DNA of 64,000 nucleotides from assembly GCA_963700185.1 (NCBI GenBank), contig CAVOWP010000013.1:62001-126000 (forward strand), in the 5' to 3' direction. This document shows, one piece after another, positions 34,868 through 44,576 of the stretch. A program made the position numbers and the translations under genes. Each line of letters begins with the position of its first letter. The first letter of the stretch is position 1. A model generated the notes under the pieces. The model searched no databases, had not been told where the DNA came from, and was given only the letters and a program-made list of their open reading frames with translations. Origin of the DNA: AP-15 sp963700185. Lineage in GTDB: Bacteria; Pseudomonadota; Alphaproteobacteria; ATCC43930; CGMCC-115725.

Positions 34868-36364
34868 ATGATCAATCTGAGCATCCCGAGGGACGAGCAC
34901 GAGATGAAACCCCGCATTACGGTTGTCGGGGTCGGCGGCGCCGGGGGGAACGCCGTCAACAACATGATCCGTTCGAATTTGATCGGCTGCGAATTCGTGG
35001 TCTGCAACACCGACGCGCAGGCGCTCCTACAATCGAGCGCACCGCGCAAAATCCAGATGGGGATTGGCGTCACTCGCGGGCTCGGCGCCGGCTCACGCCC
35101 CGATGTCGGGCGGGCGGCGGCAGAGGAGGCGCTCGACGACATCCTGGAGGCAATGGGCGGCTCCAACATGGTGTTCATTACCGCCGGCATGGGCGGGGGG
35201 ACCGGCACCGGAGGTGCTCCCGTGATCGCGCGGATCGCGCGCGAATCGGGGATCCTGACCGTCGGTGTAGTGACGAAGCCGTTTCATTTCGAGGGCAGCC
35301 ATCGGATGCGCAGCGCCGAGGCCGGCATCGACGAGCTGCAGAAGTTTGTCGACACGTTGATCATCATCCCGAACCAGAACCTGTTCCGCATTGCCAACGA
35401 GCGCACCACGTTTGCCGACGCCTTCAAGATGGCCGACGACGTGCTGCATTCGGGGGTGCGCGGCGTTACCGACCTCATGGTGATGCCCGGTCTCATCAAT
35501 CTCGATTTCGCCGACATTCGCACGGTAATGGGCGAGATGGGTAAGGCGATGATGGGCACCGGCGAGGCGGAAGGCGAGAAGCGGGCGACCGACGCCGCCG
35601 AGGCCGCGATCTCAAACCCGCTGCTCGAAGACGTATCGATGAAGGGCGCCAGAGGCGTCCTGATAAACATAACCGGCGGTCTCGATATGACCCTGTTCGA
35701 GGTCGACGAGGCCGCCAATCGCATTCGCGAGGAAGTCGATCCCGAGGCCAACATCATCTTTGGTTCGACCTTTGACGAGAGACTCGAAGGGAAGATGCGG
35801 ATCTCTGTCGTGGCTACGGGCATCGACGCCGAAGCGGTCGCGCAGCCGCGCCCGGCCATCAGCCTGGTCAGCAGCCGCGATTCGGTGCCCCAGCCGCGCG
35901 AAGCGACGACGGGCGGGTACACCCAGCCCGTGCTCACGCAGAATGCGGCGCAATCGACTAAATCGCGCCCGGAGATGGAGAGCGAACCGTTGCCACAAGC
36001 GGCGGAGGCGGCTGAAACCGCGGCAATACGGAACGGTGCCTTTATTGCCCCACGACCGGCCGATGCCGGGGCGGCGCGCCCGGTCCCGTTAACCCAGCCC
36101 GCCGTTCCTCCGGCCGCCAAAGAGGCCGCGCCGAAGCCGAAAGGGCGAGTGCCCAGCCTGATCGAGCGGGTGACCGGAGTGGGCCGCGCTCGTGCACCCG
36201 CGCCGGAGCCCCCGCCGCGCCCGCCCGTCCAACCGGGGAAGTCTACCGGTCAGCCGAATGCCCAGCCCCGGCTGGCGCCGCTAGAGCCGGACGATCGGCC
36301 GAACTTGAGCAGGGAAGACGACCTGCTAGACATCCCCGCATTCCTGCGCCGCCAAGCGAACTAA
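34868..36364 (+). CDS. ftsZ: Cell division GTPase FtsZ
   Basis: The tubulin homologue that forms the Z-ring. RITVVGVGGAGGNAVNNMI starts near residue 15, the tubulin signature GGGTGTG is at about 109-115, and NLDFADIRTVMGEMGKAMMG and FGSTFDERLEGKMRISVVAT lie in the C-terminal domain (near 210 and 300). A variable proline/alanine-rich linker of about 150 residues leads to the conserved tail DDLLDIPAFLRRQAN, which binds FtsA. Length 498. ATG 34868 was preferred over GTG 34853 because GGAGGGGGA lies just before it. Confidence 0.97.
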   Translation: MINLSIPRDEHEMKPRITVVGVGGAGGNAVNNMIRSNLIGCEFVVCNTDAQALLQSSAPRKIQMGIGVTRGLGAGSRPDVGRAAAEEALDDILEAMGGSNMVFITAGMGGGTGTGGAPVIARIARESGILTVGVVTKPFHFEGSHRMRSAEAGIDELQKFVDTLIIIPNQNLFRIANERTTFADAFKMADDVLHSGVRGVTDLMVMPGLINLDFADIRTVMGEMGKAMMGTGEAEGEKRATDAAEAAISNPLLEDVSMKGARGVLINITGGLDMTLFEVDEAANRIREEVDPEANIIFGSTFDERLEGKMRISVVATGIDAEAVAQPRPAISLVSSRDSVPQPREATTGGYTQPVLTQNAAQSTKSRPEMESEPLPQAAEAAETAAIRNGAFIAPRPADAGAARPVPLTQPAVPPAAKEAAPKPKGRVPSLIERVTGVGRARAPAPEPPPRPPVQPGKSTGQPNAQPRLAPLEPDDRPNLSREDDLLDIPAFLRRQAN

Positions 36365-36564
36365 GTTCGCCCGCGCCGGGCGGTGGCTAATCTCGCTCCA
36401 AGCCGGCGGACAGAAATCCAGGTCGTCATATCGTCAACCCGGCAGGATTGCGGCTCAAGTGTCCGCGCGAATGCAACAATTGGCAACAAAGAGTGATTTG
36501 AGGCGAAGTCGGGGCGAAAGTAGCTTCCGGCTCGCTAGGGGACCACTTTACAGAAGTCTGTCGC

Positions 36565-37494
36565 ATGTTGGGGGATATCGCGACGGCGTCTCAACAGACG
36601 CTGAAATCAGCTATCGGGTGCAGGGGAATTGGACTTCATTCGGGCGAGAGGGTGGCAATGACTTTGCACCCTGCTCCCCCGGACAGCGGCATCGTGTTCC
36701 GCCGAACCGGTTCGGCGGTCGAGATTCGCGCAAACTGGGCCAATACGATCGAGTCGCCGCTCTCTACCGTGCTGTCCAACGGCGAGGGAAACACGGTGGG
36801 CACGGTCGAGCACCTGATGGCGGCGTTGGCCGGTGCTGCCATCGACAATGCGATTATCGAGCTCGACGGCTGCGAAGTGCCGATCATGGATGGGAGTTCC
36901 GCGCCCTTCTTGTTTTTGATCGAGTGCGCAGGGGTTGTCGAACAGGATGCCGCACGGCGCGCGATAAAGGTTTTGAAAGAAGTCAGCGTCACCGAAGATG
37001 GCGCGACGGCGGCGCTGCTCCCCGACCACGGCTTCTCGATGAGCTTCGAGATCGATTTCGACAACCCGCTGATTCGCCGGCAGGACATCTGTCTGATGTT
37101 CGATGCGGACACGTTCAAGACAGAGCTCAGCCGGGCGCGCACTTTCGGCCTTCTCGATGAACTGGACCGGCTGCGGGCGGCGGGCTTGGCGCGCGGCGGA
37201 TCGCTCGAAAATGCCGTGGTCGTCGGTCGCGATCACGTCTTGAACGTTGGCGGCTTGCGCTATGTCGACGAGTTCGTGCGCCACAAGCTCCTCGACGCTT
37301 TCGGCGACCTCTATCTCGCCGGGGGTCCGCTGCTCGGATCCTTCCGCGGTGTGCGCTCGGGGCATGCCCACACCCGGCGCCTGCTCGCAGCGCTGTTCGC
37401 CGATCAGGAGGCCTGGTGCTACACCACTCTGAGCCGGTCGACCCGTCGCGGCGAGCAGGCATGGCAGGACGGATTGCAGCTCGCCGGCGATTGA
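36565..37494 (+). CDS. lpxC: UDP-3-O-acyl-N-acetylglucosamine deacetylase LpxC
   Basis: The zinc enzyme that commits to lipid A synthesis. Landmarks: IGCRGIGLHSGERVAMTLHP (residues 17-36), TVEHLMAALAGAAIDNAIIE (zinc His, near 79), IMDGSSAPF (near 107), ARTFGLLDELDRLRAAGLA (near 190), FVRHKLLDAFGDLYLAG (His and Asp ligands, near 237) and HAHTRRLLAALFAD (near 265). Length 309. Follows ftsZ by 200 bases, in which a separate promoter is likely; ftsZ-lpxC is conserved in many proteobacteria. Confidence 0.96.
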   Translation: MLGDIATASQQTLKSAIGCRGIGLHSGERVAMTLHPAPPDSGIVFRRTGSAVEIRANWANTIESPLSTVLSNGEGNTVGTVEHLMAALAGAAIDNAIIELDGCEVPIMDGSSAPFLFLIECAGVVEQDAARRAIKVLKEVSVTEDGATAALLPDHGFSMSFEIDFDNPLIRRQDICLMFDADTFKTELSRARTFGLLDELDRLRAAGLARGGSLENAVVVGRDHVLNVGGLRYVDEFVRHKLLDAFGDLYLAGGPLLGSFRGVRSGHAHTRRLLAALFADQEAWCYTTLSRSTRRGEQAWQDGLQLAGD

Positions 37495-37571
37495 CCGGCG
37501 CGCCTCCTTGCTCGTCCGCCGGCGTGTTGTGCTATAAGCGGCACGTCAACATTCCTCTCCAGAGTAGGCCG

Positions 37572-38381
37572 ATGCGCTTGTTGCCCTTCCTTCGCTGGTT
37601 CGGCGTGGCCGCGTTGATCGGCGCGCTGACCGCCTGCAGCGGCTCGAAGAAGGAGGCCTATGTCGAGAAGCCGGTCGACGATCTCTACAACAAGGCCATG
37701 GATGAGATGGTCGAGGAGCGCTATCCAACGGCGGCCAAGACGTTCGAGGAAGTGGAAAGTCAGCACCCCTATTCCGTCTGGGCCACGAAAAGCCAGTTGA
37801 TGTCGGCCTATGCTCAGTACGAAGCCGGAAATTACGGTGAAACGATCATCGCGGCTGATCGCTTTATTCAACTTCATCCAGGCCATCGTGACATCGCCTA
37901 CGCTTACTATTTGAAGGCAATCTCGTATTACGTGCAGATCGTCGATATCGGCCGCGACCAGAAGACAACCGAGCTCGCTCTAAAGTCGCTCGACGACGTC
38001 ATAAGGCGGTTTCCCGACAGCAAATACGCGCGAGACGCCAAGCTGAAGTTGGATTTCACACGGGATCATCTCGCCGGCAAGGAGATGGAGATCGGCCGCT
38101 ATTATCTGAAGCGGGGACAGTATTTGGCGGCGATGAACCGCTTCAAACGGGTCATCGACAATTTCCAGACGACGACGCATGTTCCCGAAGCATTGGAACG
38201 CCTCGTCGAGTGCGACTTAGCGCTCGGCCTCACCGACGAGGCCACAGCGAATGCCGCGGTGCTCGGCCATAATTACCCGGGCAACGAGTGGTATGTCGAT
38301 GCCTATTCCCTCGTCACTTCCGGCACCCCCGGTTCGCCGACCAAAGGCTGGTTCGCCCGTAATTTCGGAAGCGCCTTCTGA
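37572..38381 (+). CDS. bamD: Outer membrane assembly lipoprotein BamD
   Basis: A BAM-complex lipoprotein with TPR-like repeats. The signal peptide ends in the lipobox ALTAC (Cys near 22). The repeats include VDDLYNKAMDEMVEERYPTA (near 35), TFEEVESQHPYSVWATKSQL (near 60) and VIRRFPDSKYARDAKLKLDF (near 140), all standard BamD/ComL sequence. Length 269. The ATG at 37572 starts the signal peptide; the frame is open upstream over the lpxC end. In many alphaproteobacteria recN and ligA follow; here a NEW3-domain gene does. Confidence 0.95.
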   Translation: MRLLPFLRWFGVAALIGALTACSGSKKEAYVEKPVDDLYNKAMDEMVEERYPTAAKTFEEVESQHPYSVWATKSQLMSAYAQYEAGNYGETIIAADRFIQLHPGHRDIAYAYYLKAISYYVQIVDIGRDQKTTELALKSLDDVIRRFPDSKYARDAKLKLDFTRDHLAGKEMEIGRYYLKRGQYLAAMNRFKRVIDNFQTTTHVPEALERLVECDLALGLTDEATANAAVLGHNYPGNEWYVDAYSLVTSGTPGSPTKGWFARNFGSAF

Positions 38382-38512
38382 CTCGCTTCGGCGGTCTGAC
38401 TTGCCCCGAGAACATGAAAAATTGTTAATTTCGCGCCTGCTGCCGACTGACGTATTTCAGCGCGCCTAGGTTCCCGCTATTACGTCAGTGGTTTGTGTCG
38501 GAGGTGTCGAGG

Positions 38513-39679
38513 ATGTTGCTGCGCCTTGTCGCATTATGTTTTGTCCTATTGACGGCGGCATCGGCCGACGCCGCGGACAAGCCCTCGAATGGCATCACCG
38601 GCGTCTATTTAACCACACGTTATCCGGCGCTGACCGTACGCGCCGGCGAGACCACGACGATCGATCTGTCGTTGCGCAACTTCAATCATCCGCCGCAGCA
38701 GCTGGCTCTTTCGGTCCCGGATGTCGCTCAGGGCTGGAAGGCAACAATTCTCGGCGGCGGGCAGCCGGTCGAGTCGGCGATCGTAGCACCCGACACCGAA
38801 GAGAAATTGCAGCTGCGGCTCGAACCACCGGCCAATACCGGCCCTGGCGAATACCGCTTTCTCGTCGACGCCAAGGGTGAGGGAAGCGATCTCAAATTGC
38901 CGATCACCGTCACTATCGGCCAGGAGCTTCCGGCCAAGCTCAAACTCACCACCAACTTCCCCTCGCTGCGCGGCACCGCGACAACTTCGTTCAAGTTCCG
39001 GGTAACCGTCGCAAATGACAGCGGGCGAGACGCGACGATCAATTTCAGCGCCGATGCGCCAAAGAATTTCCAGGTCACCTTCACCGAAGCCTATGGCAGC
39101 CAGCAGCTCACCAGCATTCCGATCGAGGCGGGCAAATCAAAGGATATCGAAGCCTCGGTGGCTTTGCCGCGCGACACGCCGGCCGGCGATTACAAGCTCG
39201 CGCTGCATGCCAAGAGCGAGGCCGCTTCGGCCGATCTCGATCTCGCCATCACCGTCCTCGGCCAGGCGCGGCTGGCGTTGGCCGGAGAGGGCGGGCGCCT
39301 CAGCGGCGAGGCCTATGCCGGCCAAGATGGCCAATTGACCGTCGTCGTCCGCAATGACGGCAGCGAGGCGGCGCGCGACGTCGATTTTAGCGCGACGGCG
39401 CCGGAGGGGTGGAAGACCAGCTTCGACCCCAAGCAGCTGCCCGAGCTGGCCGCCGGGAAATCGCAACCGATCAAAGTCAGCCTGACCCCGTCCCCGCGCG
39501 CCATTGCCGGAGATTATCAGACGACGATCCGCGCCAATGCGGCCGGCGGTCAGTCCGAATCGGCGAATTTCCGCATCACGGTGCTCACCTCAACGCTGTG
39601 GGGTGCCGTCGGGATCGGAGTCATCGCGATCTCGCTACTCGTCGTCGTTTTCGCGGTCGCCCGCTTCGGCCGGCGGTAG
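38513..39679 (+). CDS. Secreted NEW3-domain protein, C-terminal membrane anchor
   Basis: A 388-residue protein with a cleavable signal peptide (LLRLVALCFVLLTAASADA) and three to four Ig-like beta domains; the repeats YPALTVRAGETTTIDLSLRN, FPSLRGTATTSFKFRVTVAN and LSGEAYAGQDGQLTVVVRND mark NPCBM-associated NEW3-type domains. A C-terminal membrane helix (VGIGVIAISLLVVVFAVARF) anchors it with the bulk outside. It precedes an ABC ATPase and permease on the same strand; such trios occur in other bacteria and look like an envelope ABC export or modification system. GGAGG at 38500-38504 supports the ATG at 38513. Confidence 0.8.
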   Translation: MLLRLVALCFVLLTAASADAADKPSNGITGVYLTTRYPALTVRAGETTTIDLSLRNFNHPPQQLALSVPDVAQGWKATILGGGQPVESAIVAPDTEEKLQLRLEPPANTGPGEYRFLVDAKGEGSDLKLPITVTIGQELPAKLKLTTNFPSLRGTATTSFKFRVTVANDSGRDATINFSADAPKNFQVTFTEAYGSQQLTSIPIEAGKSKDIEASVALPRDTPAGDYKLALHAKSEAASADLDLAITVLGQARLALAGEGGRLSGEAYAGQDGQLTVVVRNDGSEAARDVDFSATAPEGWKTSFDPKQLPELAAGKSQPIKVSLTPSPRAIAGDYQTTIRANAAGGQSESANFRITVLTSTLWGAVGIGVIAISLLVVVFAVARFGRR

Positions 39680-39700
39680 TGTGATTGTAGTGTTTGTTTC

Positions 39701-39764
39701 TCGCCATCCCGGCGAAGGCCGGGACCCATTTCGACATGGGCACCGGCCTTCGCCGGTGTGGCGA
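39701..39764. repeat. Strong palindrome before the ABC ATPase gene
   Basis: TCGCCA...TGGCGA form the ends (39701-39706 and 39759-39764), and CCGGCGAAGGCCGG is mirrored by CCGGCCTTCGCCGG. The element ends 19 bases before the ATPase start. Palindromes built on CCGGCGAAGGCCGG are widespread intergenic repeats in this group of bacteria. It could attenuate or stabilise the mRNA between the NEW3 and ABC genes. Confidence 0.75.
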
Positions 39765-39783
39765 AACGGGGAAGCACGCTGGG

Positions 39784-40722
39784 ATGACTGAAGACGCCGT
39801 CATCAGGGCCCAGGGCCTGACCAAACGCTACGGCGCAACGATCGCTGTCGACCACATCGATCTCGACGTCCGGGCCGGCGAGATCGTCGGTATCCTCGGG
39901 CCAAACGGGTCGGGAAAAACGACGACGATCCTGATGCTCCTCGGGCTGACCGAACCGACCGAGGGACGCGCCGAAGTGGCCGGTTTCGACCCGTTGCGCG
40001 ACCCGCTCGAAGTGAAGCGCAGGGTCGGCTACCTCCCCGATTCGGTCGGCTTCTACGACGGGCTCTCGGCTCGCGACAACCTCGCCTATACCGGGCGGCT
40101 GGCCGGATTGTCGCGGCGCGAGATCGACCACAGATTCACCGAGGCCTTGGCGCGGGTCGGATTGCCCGATGTCGGGCGGGACCGGGTGGCGACTTTCTCG
40201 CGCGGCATGCGCCAGCGCCTCGGGCTCGCCGAGGTGCTGATGAAGCGCCCGAGCATCGCCATCCTCGACGAGCCGACGGCGACACTGGACCCGCACTCGA
40301 CGCAGGAGTTTCTCGGGATGATCCGCGGGCTCAAGGCCGACGGCACCGCGGTTCTTCTATCCTCGCACCATCTCGATCAGGTGCAGAGCGTGTGCGACCG
40401 GGTCGCACTGTTCAATCGCGGACGCATCGCGCTTTCGGGAAGCGTGACCGATCTGGCGCAGCGGGTGCTCGGTGGCGGGTATGTGATCGATGTCGAGGCT
40501 CGCGGCGACGCGGTCCGCAATCAGCTCGCCACCGTGCCCGGTGTTGTCCGGGTGCAGGTGCTGGCCCCCGAGCTCTACCGGGTCGATTGCGAGCGCGATC
40601 TGCGCGCCGAGATCGCGCGGCGGCTCGCCTCGTCATTCGACCTGCTCGGCATCCGCTTCGCCGAGCCGAGCCTCAACGAGGTCTATACCCGCTATTTCGA
40701 CGAGGTCCGCGATGCGGCGTAG
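39784..40722 (+). CDS. ABC transporter ATP-binding protein
   Basis: A 312-residue ABC ATPase: Walker A GPNGSGKTT (near residue 40), Q-loop region GYLPDSVGFYDGLSARDNLA, signature FSRGMRQRLGLAEVL (near 140), Walker B SIAILDEPTATLD and H-loop SSHHLD. After residue 215 a C-terminal domain follows (AVRNQLATVPGVVRVQVLAP) as in NosF/CcmA-like drug or Cu-maturation ABC proteins. The start ATG 39784 was chosen because the open frame before it is the palindromic repeat. Overlaps the permease gene by 11 bases. Confidence 0.9.
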   Translation: MTEDAVIRAQGLTKRYGATIAVDHIDLDVRAGEIVGILGPNGSGKTTTILMLLGLTEPTEGRAEVAGFDPLRDPLEVKRRVGYLPDSVGFYDGLSARDNLAYTGRLAGLSRREIDHRFTEALARVGLPDVGRDRVATFSRGMRQRLGLAEVLMKRPSIAILDEPTATLDPHSTQEFLGMIRGLKADGTAVLLSSHHLDQVQSVCDRVALFNRGRIALSGSVTDLAQRVLGGGYVIDVEARGDAVRNQLATVPGVVRVQVLAPELYRVDCERDLRAEIARRLASSFDLLGIRFAEPSLNEVYTRYFDEVRDAA

Positions 40723-41665
40723 AGGCTCCCCCTTTACCGGGGTCGGGGTCGTCCTCGCCAAGGAGGCGGCGGATTACCTTTCGGGCGCCCGAATGTGGGT
40801 GCTCGAAGCCCTGGTTTTTCTGACCGCGATCGCCGCCGCCTACGCCGCGATCCTGTCGATCCGCGCCAGTATCGGCGAGAGCCCATTCCTCTTCCTGCGC
40901 TTGCTTACGATGGCGCAGGATCCGCTGCCGTCCTTTATCGCATTGTTGGGGTTTTTGATCCCGCTGGTCGCGATTGCGATCGGCTTCGATGCGATCAACG
41001 GGGAATTCAACCGCCGCACCTTGAGCCGGGTGCTGGCGCAGCCGATCTACCGCGACGCCCTTTTGCTGGGGAAATTCCTCGCCGGGCTGGTGGCACTCGC
41101 GATCGGCCTGTTCTCGCTGTGGCTGTTGACGATCGGTCTCGGCCTGTTGCTCCTCGGTTTGCCGCCCAATACCGAAGAAATGGTGCGCATGCTGGGGTTT
41201 CTCGTCGCGACGATCGCCTATGGCGGGGTCTGGCTGGCGGTGGCCTTTCTCTTTTCGGTGGTGTTCCGCGCGCCCGCCACCGCGGCGCTCGCCGCTCTCG
41301 GCGTATGGCTCTTGTTCTCATTGTTCTGGTCGGTCGTCACCCCGCTCGTTGCGACATTGATCGCCGGTCCGCCGGAAGGGATCTTCGGCCCGAACCTCGA
41401 CTATCTGCAGACCGCCCAAGTGCTGGACCGGATCTCGCCGAATACGCTCTACGCGGAAATCGCCCTCGCATTGCTGCAGCCGGCGACCCGCGCCCTCGGC
41501 CCGGTGTTCTACAGCCAGGTTCAGGGCGCCTTGCTCGGCGCGCCGTTGCCGGCGGCGCAGAGCTTTATCCTGGTATGGCCGCAGATGACTGGCCTCGTCG
41601 CCGGAATGATCGTGATTTTCGCGATCGCCTATGTGGTCTTTCAACGCCAGGAGATCCGGGCTTGA
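40712..41665 (+). CDS. ABC transporter permease, NosY-like
   Basis: A 317-residue membrane protein with six hydrophobic helices, beginning VLAKEAADYLSGARMWVLEA, then LGFLIPLVAIAIGFDAINGE and FNRRTLSRVLAQPIYRDALL. The DAINGE.N..TL..VLSQPI.R motif is the conserved cytoplasmic loop of ABC-2 type permeases such as NosY. With the preceding ATPase it forms one transporter, and the NEW3 protein is its presumed extracytoplasmic partner. A GC-rich hairpin at 41685-41708 closes the unit. Substrate unknown. Confidence 0.88.
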   Translation: MRRRGSPFTGVGVVLAKEAADYLSGARMWVLEALVFLTAIAAAYAAILSIRASIGESPFLFLRLLTMAQDPLPSFIALLGFLIPLVAIAIGFDAINGEFNRRTLSRVLAQPIYRDALLLGKFLAGLVALAIGLFSLWLLTIGLGLLLLGLPPNTEEMVRMLGFLVATIAYGGVWLAVAFLFSVVFRAPATAALAALGVWLLFSLFWSVVTPLVATLIAGPPEGIFGPNLDYLQTAQVLDRISPNTLYAEIALALLQPATRALGPVFYSQVQGALLGAPLPAAQSFILVWPQMTGLVAGMIVIFAIAYVVFQRQEIRA

Positions 41666-41684
41666 AGTCTGCCGGGAATCAAAA

Positions 41685-41708
41685 GGGGCGGTCCGGATGG
41701 ACCGCCCC
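41685..41708. terminator. Bidirectional terminator-like hairpin
   Basis: GGGGCGGTCC and GGACCGCCCC form a 10-bp stem with a 4-base loop, 19 bases after the permease stop. AAAA directly before it gives a short U-run on the minus strand, so it may also end transcription of the hydrolase gene. Confidence 0.6.
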
Positions 41709-41905
41709 TGGCGTGGTCTGAGGGCTCCGATTTTCCCCCTAAATTGGCCCGCCGACCCGTCGGCCACGGCCTCGAGTTCACCGTGTCGACCACACGAGGC
41801 AGCTTATCGCCGGAAATTTCCGGCACAAGCGGCAGAATCGTTGCCCACAGGCTTACCCCCAAGATAGCGACTCTATCCCCCAAACCGTCCACAGAGGGAG
41901 GCAAG

Positions 41906-42736
41906 TCAGCCGACCCGTCGCCGCAAAAAGTCGAGGACCGCCTCGAATGCGCCATACCGGACGAGATCCTCGTGACCGGCCTCGCGGGCGAGCCACAATT
42001 CCTTAGGTTCCGGTGCTGCGTCGAACAGCGCTCGACCGAAGCGAAGCGGAACGACCCGGTCTCGCTCGCCATGAAGGACCAGGATCGGCGCCTTGACATC
42101 GCCGATCCTCGCCAGCGAGTCGAAACGGTCACGCACCAGCGCGGAAGCCGGTATGAACGAGTAATGGTGCTGGGCGACTTCGGCGACGCTGGTGAAGGGC
42201 GCTTCGAGTATCAGGCCCGCGACCTCCCGCTGCGCCGCCAAGGGCACGGCAACTCCCGATCCGAGAGACTCGCCGTAGATCACGAGCCGGTTCGGCGCGA
42301 TCCCCTCGCCACCGAGAAAATCGAGAGCCGCGGCACCGTCAGCGACCAGGCCTGATTCGCTCGGCGTCCCGGGGTTGCCGCCATAGCCGCGGTACTCGGC
42401 CATCAGCACCCCGTACCCGTTGCGGGCAAACCACCGCAGGCGCTCGGCGCGGTATCCGATATGGCCGCCATTGCCGTGGAAATATGCAATGACCGGGCGG
42501 CCATCACGTGGCGGCAGGTACCAGGAGAGCAGTGACAGCCCGTCGGCCGTGTTTAGCGTAATTTCGCGGACGCCGAGCGCGGCGAGATCGCCAAGCTCGG
42601 GGCGCGCGACGTCGGGAAAGTAGAGCAGATGGCGTTGAAAGACATAGAGCCCGCCGACCAGCACCCCATAGGCGGCGAGCGCAGATCCGAGAAGCGCATA
42701 CAACACGCGGGGTAGCCGAAAGTGTGGCGGCGGCAA
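41906..42736 (-). CDS. Alpha/beta hydrolase, BEM46 type
   Basis: A 276-residue protein with an N-terminal membrane anchor (YALLGSALAAYGVLVGGLYV) followed by QRHLLYFPDVARP and an alpha/beta hydrolase fold: oxyanion loop YFHGNGGHIGYRAERL (near residue 85), nucleophile GESLGSGVAVPLA (Ser near 154), Asp in HGERDRVVPLRFG and His in EAGHEDLV. This matches the BEM46/YfhR family of membrane-bound hydrolases of unclear substrate. The start appears to be TTG 42736, immediately after the rlmN end, so the two are probably co-transcribed. Confidence 0.8.
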   Translation of the reverse strand: MPPPHFRLPRVLYALLGSALAAYGVLVGGLYVFQRHLLYFPDVARPELGDLAALGVREITLNTADGLSLLSWYLPPRDGRPVIAYFHGNGGHIGYRAERLRWFARNGYGVLMAEYRGYGGNPGTPSESGLVADGAAALDFLGGEGIAPNRLVIYGESLGSGVAVPLAAQREVAGLILEAPFTSVAEVAQHHYSFIPASALVRDRFDSLARIGDVKAPILVLHGERDRVVPLRFGRALFDAAPEPKELWLAREAGHEDLVRYGAFEAVLDFLRRRVG

Positions 42737-42740
42737 AAGT

Positions 42741-43853
42741 CAGGGAGCGGGGAGGGAGCGGCCGCTCGCTCCGGCGCACCCTGACGCTCGCCGATTTCAG
42801 CTGGCCGCAGGCGGCGAGGATGTCGCGGCCGCGCGGCGTGCGCACCGGCGCCGAATAGCCGGCGGCAAAGACGATGTCGGAAAACGCCTTGATCGCCGCG
42901 TCGGGCGAGCACTCGTAGGGCGCGCCCGGCCACGGGTTGAACGGGATGAGATTGACTTTCGCGGGAATGCCCGCCACCAGCCGCACCAGCTCGCGGGCAT
43001 CGCTCGGGCTGTCGTTGATGCCCTTCAGCATGACGTATTCGAAGGTGATGCGGCGGGCATTGCTCGCCCCCGGATAGCTCCGGCACGCCTCGAGCAGCTC
43101 GGCGATCGGGTATTTGCGGTTGAGCGGCACCAGGCGGTCGCGAATGTCGTCGCGCACCGCATGCAGCGAGACCGCGAGATTGACCGCGAGCTCGGCGCCG
43201 CACCGGCGGATCATCGGAACCACCCCGGCGGTCGACAATGTGATCTTGCGCCGCGAGATCGACAGACCCTCCGGGTCCATGACGACCTTCAAGGCCGCCG
43301 CGACATTCTCGTAATTGTAGAGCGGTTCGCCCATTCCCATCAGAACGATGTTCGTCACTTGCCGGTCATCTTGCGGCGACGGCCATTCGCCGAGCGCGTC
43401 ACGCGCGATCATCACCTGCGCGACGATCTCCTCCGACGCCAGATTGCGCACCAGCCGCTGTGTGCCGGTGTGGCAGAAGGAGCAGGTCAACGTGCAGCCG
43501 ACCTGGGAGGAGACGCACAAGGTCCCGCGATCATCCTCGGGGATATGAACGGTCTCGACCTCCTCACCATCGGCAAAGCGCAGGAGCCATTTGCGGGTTC
43601 CGTCGACCGAGGCGAGCGCCCGCGATATCGCCGGCCGCTGCAGCACGTAGCGCGCCGCGAGCTTGTCGCGGAACGGCTTCGACAACGAGGTCATCGCCGC
43701 GAAATCGGTGGCGCCCCGACGATAGATCCAGTGCCAGAGCTGGCGCGCGCGGAATGGTTCGGCGCCGAATTCGGCCATTTCGGCGGCGAGCGCCTCGCGG
43801 CCCAACCCGACAAGGTTGCGGCGCGGCGGTTCGGATAAATCCTCGGTCAGCAT
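42741..43853 (-). CDS. rlmN: 23S rRNA/tRNA (adenine-C2) methyltransferase RlmN
   Basis: A radical-SAM enzyme that methylates A2503 of 23S rRNA and A37 of some tRNAs. The cluster motif CTLTCSFC is at residues 120-127; IVLMGMGEPLYNYENV near 165; RKITLSTAGVVPMI near 195; YVMLKGINDS near 265; and the second catalytic Cys in ILAACGQLKSA near 357. Body and start are complete. At the end the frame runs on without stop over the hydrolase gene to 42504; a conserved ending followed by TGA at about 42743 appears one base over, so an indel near 42760 is likely. End coordinate is approximate. Confidence 0.9.
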
Positions 43854-43883
43854 GGCTCGCCGTTATATGGGAAGCCGTGCGGC

Positions 43884-44451
43884 TCAGCGCTTCACGTCGC
43901 AGGCTTTGTCGATCAGTGCGAGCGCCTCGGCAAAGCCGGCGAGCGAATAGGTGTCGGTGGTGGCCTTTCCTTTCTGTGGTGCGCCCTTGACAATCGCCTG
44001 CTTTCCTTTGGCCATCGCCTCGACGATTGACTTGTCGAGTTCGGGCGTTCGCGCCCAGGCGCTGTCGCCCTTGGTGAACAGATCGAATTTCGCACCGCCG
44101 ATATCGAGCGACACCTCGCTGCCCTCCTTGAGCGGATAGCCTTCGATGAAACTGACGACGTTGGCGATCTTCTCACCCGGCCGATGGGTTACCATCGCCA
44201 AGGGATGCTTGCGCTTGACCGCCGGCCGGCTCGCTCTTCTTCGGTTCACCGGCCAGATAGCACACCTTCCCGGATTTCTCTCTGTAGGCGTAGGCCGTCC
44301 ATGCGAGGCCGCCAAGCCGCTCAGCGGGCATCCCCGCCGGGGACGACGCGGCAGTACCGGGATTTTTTGAGCTCTCGGCATGGCCCGCAGCAGAAATCGA
44401 GAGTAGCAGCCCGGCAACAAAGCTGAAATGAAGCAGCCGACATCCCCTCAT
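43884..44451 (-). CDS. IalB-family invasion-associated protein homologue, frameshifted
   Basis: IalB-like proteins (Pfam PF06776) are secreted proteins widespread in alphaproteobacteria. The first frame gives a signal peptide (LLHFSFVAGLLLSISAAGHA) and AWTAYAYREKSGKVCYLAGE. At about 44215 the frame changes and the family core follows: VKRKHPLAMVTHRPGEKIAN, VVSFIEGYPLKEGSEVSLDI and STYSLAGF-like TDTYSLAGFAEAL, ending IDKACDVKR with the conserved Cys. Corrected length is about 188 residues. The ATG at 44451 starts the signal peptide. Upstream neighbour rlmN ends about 30 bases beyond the gene's stop on the same strand; no functional link is evident. Confidence 0.8.
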
Positions 44452-44576
44452 AGCGGCACCATAACGGGGCCGGCGTTTCAAGGCCACGCGGCAACGCATC
44501 ACGCAGCTGCAGGAACCTCGACCCAGGCATCCCTCGCCTTGCATGGCTCTCCCCTCGGCGCGCGAAACCGGGCAAA

